Source: Flavobacteriaceae bacterium
Lineage (GTDB): Bacteria > Bacteroidota > Bacteroidia > Flavobacteriales > Flavobacteriaceae
Length of the DNA stretch: 10,660 bases
Direction: 5' to 3'
Assembly (NCBI GenBank): GCA_023262245.1
Contig: JALRDC010000070.1
Coordinates: 1 to 10,660 of the forward strand
Positions 1-5,732 of this stretch are shown in pieces (within the stretch, counting starts at the first letter, position 1; every line of letters begins with the position of its first letter). The translations under genes were made by a program, and so were the position numbers. The notes under the pieces are model-generated. The model searched no databases. It saw only the letters and a list, made by a program, of their open reading frames with translations, and was not told the origin of the DNA.

Positions 1-1096
1 CAACAACTTCATCAGGGTTAACCCCTTTGGAAGGTTTTTTTCCGAAGAATTTTTCTACTTCCTCTTGAATGATAGGAATTCGAGTTGAACCTCCTACGAG
101 AATTACTTCATCAATCTCTGAGGTTGAAAGTCCGGCATCATCCAATGCCTTTTTTACCGGAGTCATGGATCTTTTTACCAAATCGTCCGCCAATTGTTCA
201 AAGTTGGCGCGCGTCAAGGTAGTTACCAAGTGCTTAGGTCCTGAATCCGTAGCAGTAACATAAGGCAAGTTGATTTCGGTCTGAGTTGAAGAAGACAATT
301 CAATCTTAGCCTTTTCTGCTGCCTCTTTTAGGCGTTGTAATGCCATAGGATCTTTCCGCAAGTCTATGGACTCATCTTTTTGAAATTTTTCGGCTAAAAA
401 ATCAATGATTACTTGATCAAAATCGTCCCCTCCAAGATGGGTGTCACCATTAGTGGATAACACTTCAAATACCCCATCTCCTAATTCTAATAGGGAAATA
501 TCAAACGTCCCTCCTCCAAGGTCATAAACAGCAATTTTTTTATCTGATCCACCTTTATCTAAACCATAGGCTAAAGCAGCAGCAGTAGGTTCGTTTATAA
601 TACGTTGAACCTTTAAACCAGCAATTTCTCCAGCTTCTTTAGTCGCTTGACGCTGTGAGTCGTTAAAGTAGGCTGGCACGGTAATAACCGCTTCAGAAAC
701 GTCCTGTCCAAGATAGTCTTCAGCTGTTTTTTTCATTTTTTGTAAGGTCATTGCAGAAAGTTCTTGAGGACTGTACAAACGACCATCAATATCTACACGT
801 GGGGTGTCATTGTCACCTTTGACTACTTTATAGGCAATATTCTTTAATTCCTTATTTGATTCGGAAAATTTGTTTCCCATAAAACGCTTGATCGAAGCTA
901 TGGTTTTTGTTGGATTGGTAACCGCTTGTCTTTTAGCCGGATCACCCACCTTTATTTCTCCACCTTCTACAAAAGCAATGACAGAGGGAGTTGTTCGTTT
1001 TCCTTCGGCATTTGGAATAACAACGGGTTCATTCCCTTCCATTACGGAAACACATGAATTGGTTGTTCCTAAATCAATTCCAATAATTTTACTCAT
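1..1096 (-). CDS. dnaK: Chaperone DnaK (Hsp70), N-terminal part, cut by window edge
   Basis: ATP-dependent cytosolic Hsp70 chaperone that works with DnaJ and GrpE in protein folding and heat-shock recovery. Reading the minus strand from the ATG at 1096-1094 gives 365 uninterrupted codons, about 57% of a usual DnaK of roughly 640 residues. That covers nearly all of the ATPase domain; the substrate-binding domain lies outside the window. All three Hsp70 signatures are present: IDLGTTNS (residues 7-14), the phosphate loop YDLGGGTFDIS (191-201) and ILVGGSTRIP (332-341). Other conserved blocks include NEPTAAALAYG (168-178) and GGDDFD (222-227). The start is fixed by the family-typical N-terminus MSKIIGIDLG. 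The gene is divergent from panB, and its upstream region carries a palindrome and a sigma-54-like element, listed separately. The identification is essentially certain; only the C-terminus is unseen. Confidence 0.98.
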   Translation of the reverse strand, partial: MSKIIGIDLGTTNSCVSVMEGNEPVVIPNAEGKRTTPSVIAFVEGGEIKVGDPAKRQAVTNPTKTIASIKRFMGNKFSESNKELKNIAYKVVKGDNDTPRVDIDGRLYSPQELSAMTLQKMKKTAEDYLGQDVSEAVITVPAYFNDSQRQATKEAGEIAGLKVQRIINEPTAAALAYGLDKGGSDKKIAVYDLGGGTFDISLLELGDGVFEVLSTNGDTHLGGDDFDQVIIDFLAEKFQKDESIDLRKDPMALQRLKEAAEKAKIELSSSTQTEINLPYVTATDSGPKHLVTTLTRANFEQLADDLVKRSMTPVKKALDDAGLSTSEIDEVILVGGSTRIPIIQEEVEKFFGKKPSKGVNPDEVV

Positions 1097-1123
1097 GATT
1101 GTTATTTTATTTTTAATGTTACT

Positions 1124-1141
1124 TGACAAGTAGTATGCCAG
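1124..1141 (-). promoter_or_regulatory. Candidate sigma-54-like (-24/-12) promoter of dnaK
   Basis: On the minus strand this reads CTGGCA-TACTAC-TTGTCA. It follows the sigma-54 layout TGGCA-N6-TTGCA, with GG at the -24 element and a TTG at -12. The usual GC at -12 is GT here, which weakens the match. Transcription would begin near 1114 and leave a leader of about 18 nt before the dnaK ATG. I see no TAnnTTTG element on this strand between 1097 and 1370. The pattern match is seen directly; promoter function is inference. It could instead be one more copy of the TGNCA motif that also forms the nearby palindrome. Confidence 0.35.
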
Positions 1142-1148
1142 TAATCTA

Positions 1149-1169
1149 AATCTGACAGCCTGTCAGATT
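1149..1169. promoter_or_regulatory. Perfect 21-bp palindrome upstream of dnaK, probable operator
   Basis: Two 10-bp arms, AATCTGACAG and CTGTCAGATT, are exact reverse complements around a single central C at 1159. The centre lies 63 bp upstream of the dnaK start codon and 7 bp beyond the sigma-54-like element. It is not CIRCE, the HrcA operator with TTAGCACTC/GAGTGCTAA arms. The odd-centred perfect symmetry without a loop suits a dimeric DNA-binding protein better than an RNA terminator, and no T-run follows on either strand. The protein that would bind it is unknown from this window. Confidence 0.55.
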
Positions 1170-1212
1170 AAAATCTTATAATTCAAATAACAATACATAA
1201 AAAAAGAAGCTG

Positions 1213-1246
1213 TTTTGATAGACCTTTAGGGTAATTCTTATCAAAA
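1213..1246. repeat. Short inverted repeat TTTTGATA / TATCAAAA
   Basis: Two perfect 8-bp arms (1213-1220 and 1239-1246) are separated by 18 bp. A third copy of TTTTGATA lies at 1352-1359 and overlaps the candidate panB -7 element. Arms this A/T-rich can arise by chance in this composition, so this is a weak candidate for a binding site or cruciform. Confidence 0.25.
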
Positions 1247-1348
1247 GACATTAAAATTAAGAACAATTCTTTTTTGTAATTAGTGTCTTTGGAATCTTAA
1301 TTAAAAGAAAAGTAATGTTACAGAAGCCTGACAGTGCAAAAGAAATAC

Positions 1349-1356
1349 TATTTTTG
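1349..1356 (+). promoter_or_regulatory. Candidate -7 element (TAnnTTTG) for panB
   Basis: TATTTTTG matches the Bacteroidota primary-sigma -7 consensus TAnnTTTG exactly. It lies 14 bp before the panB ATG, so the leader would be only a few nucleotides long. No good TTTG -33 element lies about 20 bp upstream (the sequence there is CCTG), so the call is tentative. Confidence 0.35.
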
Positions 1357-1370
1357 ATAAAATAACTGTC

Positions 1371-2189
1371 ATGTCCTCTGCAAAAAAAAGCTATCAAAGA
1401 GTTACGACTCACTCCCTTATTCAAATGAAGAAAGATGGGGAAAAAATCGCCATGCTTACCTCCTATGACTTTACTTTTGCTGGCTTGGTGGATGGTGCTG
1501 GCGTTGATGTTATCTTAGTAGGAGACTCTGCTTCTAATGTTATCGCAGGTCATGAGACCACCCTACCCATTACATTAGATCAAATGATTTATCATGCTAG
1601 TAGTGTGGTTCGCGCTGCAAAAAGAGCATTAGTAGTTGTAGATTTACCTTTTGGAGCCTACCAGGCAGACTCAAGAGAAGCGCTAAAATCAGCGATACGG
1701 ATCATGAAAGAATCCGGGGCACATGCTGTAAAGCTGGAAGGGGGTATTCAGGTAAAACCCTCTATTGAACGAATCCTTCAAGCGGGTATTCCTGTCATGG
1801 GTCATTTAGGCCTGACCCCTCAGTCCATATATAAATTTGGAACCTATACAGTGCGCGCAAAACAAGAGGCTGAAGCAGCGCAGTTATTAGCTGACACAAA
1901 AATGCTTGAAGAATTAGGCTGTTTTGGAATTGTTCTGGAAAAAATTCCTGCAAATCTTGCGAAGCAGGCTACGCAATCGGTTAAAATACCCATAATCGGA
2001 ATCGGAGCAGGAAGTCAAGTTGACGGACAGGTTTTAGTTCTCCACGACATGTTAGGCATGAACAAAGAATTTAGTCCGCGTTTTCTAAGACGTTATGCTG
2101 ATTTAGATAAGGTTATTCATAATGCGGTGGAACAATACACTAAAGATGTAAAGTCTCGGGATTTTCCAAACGAAAAAGAGCAATATTGA
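1371..2189 (+). CDS. panB: 3-methyl-2-oxobutanoate hydroxymethyltransferase (PanB)
   Basis: First committed step of pantothenate (vitamin B5/CoA) synthesis. It adds a hydroxymethyl group from 5,10-methylene-THF to 2-oxoisovalerate to give ketopantoate; cytosolic. The 272-residue length is normal for the family. Diagnostic blocks are in order: LTSYDFTFA (29-37), VGDSASNV (50-57), DLPFGAY (91-97), KLEGG (121-125), GHLGLTPQS (144-152), IVLEKIP (187-193) and GIGAG (210-214). By alignment with E. coli PanB the Mg2+ ligands are D52, D91 and E123, and the catalytic Glu is E190. The ATG at 1371 leaves a usual-length N-terminus; there is no Shine-Dalgarno, as is common in this phylum. The stop codon overlaps the next gene by 4 bp (TTGA), which suggests translational coupling. 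Its substrate 2-oxoisovalerate is also used by LeuA further along. Confidence 0.97.
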   Translation: MSSAKKSYQRVTTHSLIQMKKDGEKIAMLTSYDFTFAGLVDGAGVDVILVGDSASNVIAGHETTLPITLDQMIYHASSVVRAAKRALVVVDLPFGAYQADSREALKSAIRIMKESGAHAVKLEGGIQVKPSIERILQAGIPVMGHLGLTPQSIYKFGTYTVRAKQEAEAAQLLADTKMLEELGCFGIVLEKIPANLAKQATQSVKIPIIGIGAGSQVDGQVLVLHDMLGMNKEFSPRFLRRYADLDKVIHNAVEQYTKDVKSRDFPNEKEQY

Positions 2190-2884
2190 TCTTGGAAATA
2201 AAGGACCGCATCCTTTTTGAAGACAACCACTTGCTGGTCATCAATAAAAAAGTGGGAGAGCTTGTTCAAGGTGATCAAACAGGGGATCCCACCCTAGCAG
2301 ATTTTGCTAAAAGCTACCTTAAAAAAAAGTATAACAAACCAGGGGCCGTCTATCTTGGGATAGTGCATCGTTTAGACCGTCCTACTAGTGGCATAGTAGT
2401 TTTTGCTAAAACTTCAAAAGCCTTGAGCCGTCTCAATGCTCAATTTAAAGCTCGTGTTCCAAAAAAAATCTATTGGGCACTTGTGAGCAAAGAGTTCCCG
2501 GAACAACAGGGTTCATTATCACATTGGATGACACGCAATTCGAAACAAAATAAATCCAAAGCTCATCAAAAGGAGGTTCCCAATAGTAAACGTGCTCTTT
2601 TGCACTTTAAAAGAATACAGGATTTGCAAAATTACTGCCTATTAGAAATCCATCTAGAAACAGGGAGGCATCATCAAATACGTGCACAATTAAGCAGTAC
2701 CGGATTTCCCATTCATGGTGATCTCAAATATGGCGCAGCTCGATCTAATTCATCGGGTGGAATCAGTCTCCATGCTAGAAGCTTAAGTATTGAGCACCCG
2801 GTACGAAAAGAACTGATGCGTTTTACTGTAAGTCCCGAGAAAGTGGGGATATGGAAGGACGTTCTTTCCGATTCACAGAAGTAG
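2186..2884 (+). CDS. RluA-family RNA pseudouridine synthase, TTG start
   Basis: Isomerises a specific uridine to pseudouridine in rRNA or tRNA; the exact target cannot be read from sequence. The protein has 232 residues and only the catalytic PseudoU_synth_2 domain, with no N-terminal S4 domain. Key features are FEDNHLLVINK (11-21), the catalytic motif HRLDRPTSG (61-69) with Asp64 as nucleophile, and the C-terminal block RHHQIRAQLSSTGFPIHGD (about 161-179). No in-frame ATG exists before the conserved core, so the start is non-standard. TTG at 2186 overlaps the panB stop and has a purine-rich AAAAAGAG 5 nt upstream; a second TTG at 2192 is possible. The family N-terminus normally begins only a few residues before the DRILFEDNHLL region, which agrees with either. 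The 3' end overlaps the convergent gene by 62 bp. Confidence 0.9.
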   Translation: MILEIKDRILFEDNHLLVINKKVGELVQGDQTGDPTLADFAKSYLKKKYNKPGAVYLGIVHRLDRPTSGIVVFAKTSKALSRLNAQFKARVPKKIYWALVSKEFPEQQGSLSHWMTRNSKQNKSKAHQKEVPNSKRALLHFKRIQDLQNYCLLEIHLETGRHHQIRAQLSSTGFPIHGDLKYGAARSNSSGGISLHARSLSIEHPVRKELMRFTVSPEKVGIWKDVLSDSQK

Positions 2885-4409
2885 CTTTTTCCCTTATTAC
2901 GGTGGCAATAGGCACATTTTTTATTTTGCTCTCTAGCCATGAGAGAACATCCAAATACAAAAAAGAGCGCCGTTCGTAAGGATCGTTTTCATATTGTTTT
3001 AGTTCTTTATACAATGCTTTAAAAGCTGTTTTAAGTTCATGAGGATAAATATCCCCTAAGCCCTTAACAAAACGTATCATTGCTTTTTGGACCTCGTGGA
3101 GATCATTCATTTTAATCAAGAATTTATAGGTCTCACGAAGGTGTGTTTCCAAATGATAATCAAATCCTGCTTCATAATGCGCAAAAATGTTTAACACACG
3201 TGAGAAGCACAACAGATCTTCTCGCATTTTTAGGCTTTTATTACTAATGATTTTATCTAAATAAACAATGCAATTTTCATAATCCTCCGCTCCAAAATAA
3301 ACACAAGCTATTTTGTAGTAGAACATCATGATATGATGGGGGTCAATTTGATTGCTGTAATTTTGAATTCCCTTTTTTATTTCTGGAATCAAGGTCAATC
3401 CCTCTTCAAATCGACCCTCTAAAAAATGAACATTTAACTTGTTGCTAAAGTAAAATTGAAAACTCAATGCTTTAAGATTATCGTTTTTGGGAAAACTATC
3501 ATGTTCGGTCCAATAGACCATTCGATCTAAAGTTTCATTAAATTTGGAAGGGTATTTTATCAATGCCAAACTTTCCAGCAAGTAATTGTTTCCTTTGAGA
3601 TAAAAAACCGGATGGATACCCATCATAGCTGGTGATTCTTCAAACATTTTTACCCATTTGGAAGCGTATTTGTAGGTAGTTAAAAAATCTTGTGTCAAAA
3701 AGCTGTACCAAACATGCGCTTTGTAATACCATAGTTTTTCTCTAAACCCTAAATGTTCGTTCTCTATTTTAGGCAAATTTTCATAAAAAAATTGAGTGAT
3801 TTCTCGAAATTCCTGATCGCTTTTCGCATAACCCGCTTTTAAAAGTCTTTCGTATAATTGAAGAGAAAGATTGGAGAGTTTTGTTGCTAAATTATTTTGA
3901 GATCTCAAATATTCTGCTTCTGCAATTAATGTTTCTGTACGATTGCTTAAACTGCGAGTAATGTATTGAGATTCAATTACTTTTTCTAATTCAACGATAT
4001 CATAGGCCACATACTTTTCTTCGTGCTTGTTCGCTAAAAGTTTTGCTTTTTCAAGTACTTTTAAACTCTGTTTATACAAGCCTTTTTGATATAAAATTGT
4101 TGCAAAGTCCAACTGTTCGCGAATTTGAATCCGTATGTTCTTATGCATCGGATTCATTCTTAAGCTTACCAAAATTTGTTTGTATAAGTGTGCTTTTAAA
4201 TTGGATAATTGTTGTTTAGTAACGATTCCTCTTTTTAAGATGACTTTCTCGTCATATCGATTCATTTTGTCTAAAAGCTGAAAAAGATTTAAAAATTTGG
4301 AATCTTCATTGGAGCCCATGCGACCTACATACAAGGTAAATTGTCGCTTTTCTGACTTTGTAAGCGATTTTACCAGTATAAATAAATTATCTTTCTGCTC
4401 ATTTGTCAT
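2823..4409 (-). CDS. Conserved all-helical TPR-like protein of unknown function
   Basis: A 528-residue predicted cytosolic protein with no signal peptide and no membrane segment. I recognise it only as the type of long conserved hypothetical seen across Bacteroidota, from memory and without a search. The N-terminal block (about 8-85) contains LVKSLTKSEKRQF and LSNLKAHLYKQILVSLR, rich in Lys/Arg and helical. Residues about 98-130 (DFATILYQKGLYKQSLKVLEK) and 360-392 (YYKIACVYFGAEDYENCIVYL) have the spacing of TPR-like helix pairs. The end of the apparent conserved part is ERRSFLYLDVLSWLESKI (479-496). About 32 polar residues follow, partly antisense to the upstream-oriented pseudouridine synthase gene. 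The ATG at 4407-4409 gives MTNEQKDNLF. It is divergent from the leu operon. No catalytic motif is visible; a scaffold or interaction role is a guess. Confidence 0.88.
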   Translation of the reverse strand: MTNEQKDNLFILVKSLTKSEKRQFTLYVGRMGSNEDSKFLNLFQLLDKMNRYDEKVILKRGIVTKQQLSNLKAHLYKQILVSLRMNPMHKNIRIQIREQLDFATILYQKGLYKQSLKVLEKAKLLANKHEEKYVAYDIVELEKVIESQYITRSLSNRTETLIAEAEYLRSQNNLATKLSNLSLQLYERLLKAGYAKSDQEFREITQFFYENLPKIENEHLGFREKLWYYKAHVWYSFLTQDFLTTYKYASKWVKMFEESPAMMGIHPVFYLKGNNYLLESLALIKYPSKFNETLDRMVYWTEHDSFPKNDNLKALSFQFYFSNKLNVHFLEGRFEEGLTLIPEIKKGIQNYSNQIDPHHIMMFYYKIACVYFGAEDYENCIVYLDKIISNKSLKMREDLLCFSRVLNIFAHYEAGFDYHLETHLRETYKFLIKMNDLHEVQKAMIRFVKGLGDIYPHELKTAFKALYKELKQYENDPYERRSFLYLDVLSWLESKIKNVPIATVIREKATSVNRKERPSISPLSRDLQ

Positions 4410-4483
4410 TGTAATGTTATTTAATGCAAAATACTAGTAATTAGCATGTTAGATAGTTGTAGTTCTTGTCGAATGTTGTAATA

Positions 4484-4491
4484 CAAAAATA
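4484..4491 (-). promoter_or_regulatory. Candidate -7 element for the TPR-like gene
   Basis: The minus strand reads TATTTTTG, an exact match to TAnnTTTG, 75 bp upstream of the minus-strand ATG. About 20 bp further upstream the sequence is T-rich (TTTAAGTTTA) without a clean TTTG. In DNA this AT-rich a single match is weak evidence. Confidence 0.3.
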
Positions 4492-4502
4492 GGTATTTTA
4501 TC

Positions 4503-4533
4503 TTAGTTAAACTTAAACCTTATTTTAGTTAAA
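4503..4533 (+). repeat. Direct repeat TTAGTTAAA x2, 22-bp period, upstream of leuA
   Basis: Identical 9-mers lie at 4503-4511 and 4525-4533, with a start-to-start distance of about two helical turns, 34-64 bp before the leuA ATG. This geometry would let a regulator contact the same DNA face twice. AT-rich composition makes chance occurrence possible; no protein can be assigned. Confidence 0.25.
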
Positions 4534-4566
4534 TTGTTTAAAAAATTTACCCCGCAATAATTGTTT

Positions 4567-5715
4567 ATGGAATACGTTGAAATTTTTGACACTACTCTAC
4601 GCGACGGCGAACAAGTACCAGGCTGTAAACTTGACTCTGTAACAAAACTAGTAATTGCTGAGCAGTTAGACCAATTAGGTGTTGATGTTTTAGAAGCGGG
4701 TTTTCCTATTTCTAGTCCAGGAGATTTCAAAGCGGTTGAAGATATTTCTAAAATAGTTAAAAACGCTCGGGTTTGTGGACTAACAAGAGCTGTAAAAAAA
4801 GATATTGAAGTTGCGGCACAAGCTTTAAAACCTGCAAAACGATCACGTATTCATACAGGTATCGGTACTTCTGAAAGTCATATACGTTATAAGTTTAACG
4901 CCACGCCAGAGCAAATTTTAGAACGTGCTGTGGCAGCAGTTACACATGCCAAAAGTTTTGTTGAAGATGTGGAGTTTTATGCTGAAGATGCAGGAAGAAC
5001 AGATAATGAATTTCTGGCAAAAGTTTGTGAGGCCGTAATTAAAGCAGGTGCAACAGTTCTCAATATTCCCGATACTACTGGATATTGTTTACCAGAAGAG
5101 TATGGTGCTAAAATGAAATATCTTATGGAAAATGTCAAAGGGATTCACAAGGCACGTCTTTCCTGTCATTGTCATAACGACTTAGGTCTGGCTACTGCGA
5201 ATTCCATTGCGGGAGTTCAAAATGGAGCGCGACAAATAGAATGTACCATAAACGGAATTGGAGAGCGTGCAGGGAATACTTCTTTGGAAGAAGTGGTGAT
5301 GATCTTAAGGCAACATCCCACGCTTAACTTGGATACCAAAATTCAATCTGAAAAATTATACGGCATTAGTCAGCTAGTATCAGAAAGTATGGCCATGCCA
5401 GTTCAACCCAACAAGGCCATAGTAGGAGCAAATGCTTTTGCGCATTCCTCGGGAATTCATCAAGATGGAGTGATTAAGAAAAGAGAAACCTATGAAATAA
5501 TTGATCCTAAGCATGTTGGAGTTAACGAGTCTTCAATCATCTTGACTGCAAGAAGCGGAAGGGCTGCTCTTGCTTATCGTGCAAAAAATATTGGGTACGA
5601 ATTAGACAAATTGCAACTTGATAAAGTATACAAACAGTTTTTAGTTGTTGCAGACAAACAAAAAGAGATTGGAGATAACGATTTACCAAAAATTATAGAA
5701 GCCAGTAACATTTAA
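4567..5715 (+). CDS. leuA: 2-isopropylmalate synthase, short form without regulatory domain
   Basis: Condenses acetyl-CoA with 2-oxoisovalerate to 2-isopropylmalate, the entry step of leucine synthesis. DRE-TIM barrel motifs are all present: FDTTLRDGEQ (7-16, with R12 and D13), EAGFPISSPGDF (43-54), RIHTGIGTS (94-102), EFYAEDAGRTD (136-146), HCHNDLG (201-207, metal ligands H201 and H203) and NGIGERAGN (229-237). The sequence NAFAHSSGIHQDG (289-301) closes the catalytic part. With the ATG at 4567 the protein has 382 residues, against about 510-530 for E. coli-type LeuA. It ends after the linker, so the C-terminal leucine-binding domain is absent. A TTG at 4561 in the same frame adds only two residues and is less likely. 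It is the first gene of the leu cluster, 17 bp before leuC. Homocitrate synthase-like enzymes are similar, but the operon argues for LeuA. Confidence 0.93.
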   Translation: MEYVEIFDTTLRDGEQVPGCKLDSVTKLVIAEQLDQLGVDVLEAGFPISSPGDFKAVEDISKIVKNARVCGLTRAVKKDIEVAAQALKPAKRSRIHTGIGTSESHIRYKFNATPEQILERAVAAVTHAKSFVEDVEFYAEDAGRTDNEFLAKVCEAVIKAGATVLNIPDTTGYCLPEEYGAKMKYLMENVKGIHKARLSCHCHNDLGLATANSIAGVQNGARQIECTINGIGERAGNTSLEEVVMILRQHPTLNLDTKIQSEKLYGISQLVSESMAMPVQPNKAIVGANAFAHSSGIHQDGVIKKRETYEIIDPKHVGVNESSIILTARSGRAALAYRAKNIGYELDKLQLDKVYKQFLVVADKQKEIGDNDLPKIIEASNI

Positions 5716-5732
5716 TTCAAACGTTCATTTCA

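Larger units (their letters stand above)
1097..1370. other. Divergent dnaK-panB intergenic region (274 bp)
   Basis: This AT-rich spacer separates two divergent genes and must hold both promoters. On the dnaK side it carries the palindrome and the sigma-54-like element. On the panB side it carries a TAnnTTTG-type -7 element and loose copies of the palindrome half-site (CTGACAG at 1328-1334, CTGTCA at 1366-1371). The middle (1170-1320) holds an 8-bp inverted repeat and otherwise only A/T-rich sequence. I see no RNA gene and no convincing ORF. Confidence 0.8.
4410..4566. other. Divergent spacer between the TPR-like gene and leuA
   Basis: A 157-bp AT-rich region that must contain the promoters of both flanking genes. 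On the minus strand, TATTTTTG (4491-4484) matches the -7 consensus TAnnTTTG and would give the TPR-like gene a leader of about 70 nt, although no clear -33 TTTG precedes it. On the plus strand there is only a one-mismatch version, TATTTTAG (4521-4528). Two exact copies of TTAGTTAAA start 22 bp apart (4503-4511 and 4525-4533). I find no leucine-rich leader peptide and no obvious attenuator hairpin. Confidence 0.5.

Noticed and set aside
69..263. Plus-strand ORF of 64 codons
   Set aside because: Lies antisense inside dnaK, whose minus-strand frame is fully conserved; chance open frame.
870..1133. Plus-strand ORF of 87 codons with hydrophobic stretches
   Set aside because: Antisense to the first 76 codons of dnaK; the hydrophobicity comes from complementing dnaK codons. 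It also covers the dnaK start region.
2713..2940. Minus-strand ORF of 75 codons
   Set aside because: Antisense to the pseudouridine synthase and out of frame with the TPR-like gene; no family resemblance.
4446..4481. Short ORF MLDSCSSCRML as a leader peptide for attenuation of the leu operon
   Set aside because: It has two leucines, not a run of Leu codons, and no following terminator or antiterminator hairpins are visible; probably chance.
4503..4730. Minus-strand ORF of 75 codons across the leuA start
   Set aside because: Antisense to the conserved LeuA N-terminus, with the remainder in the AT-rich spacer.
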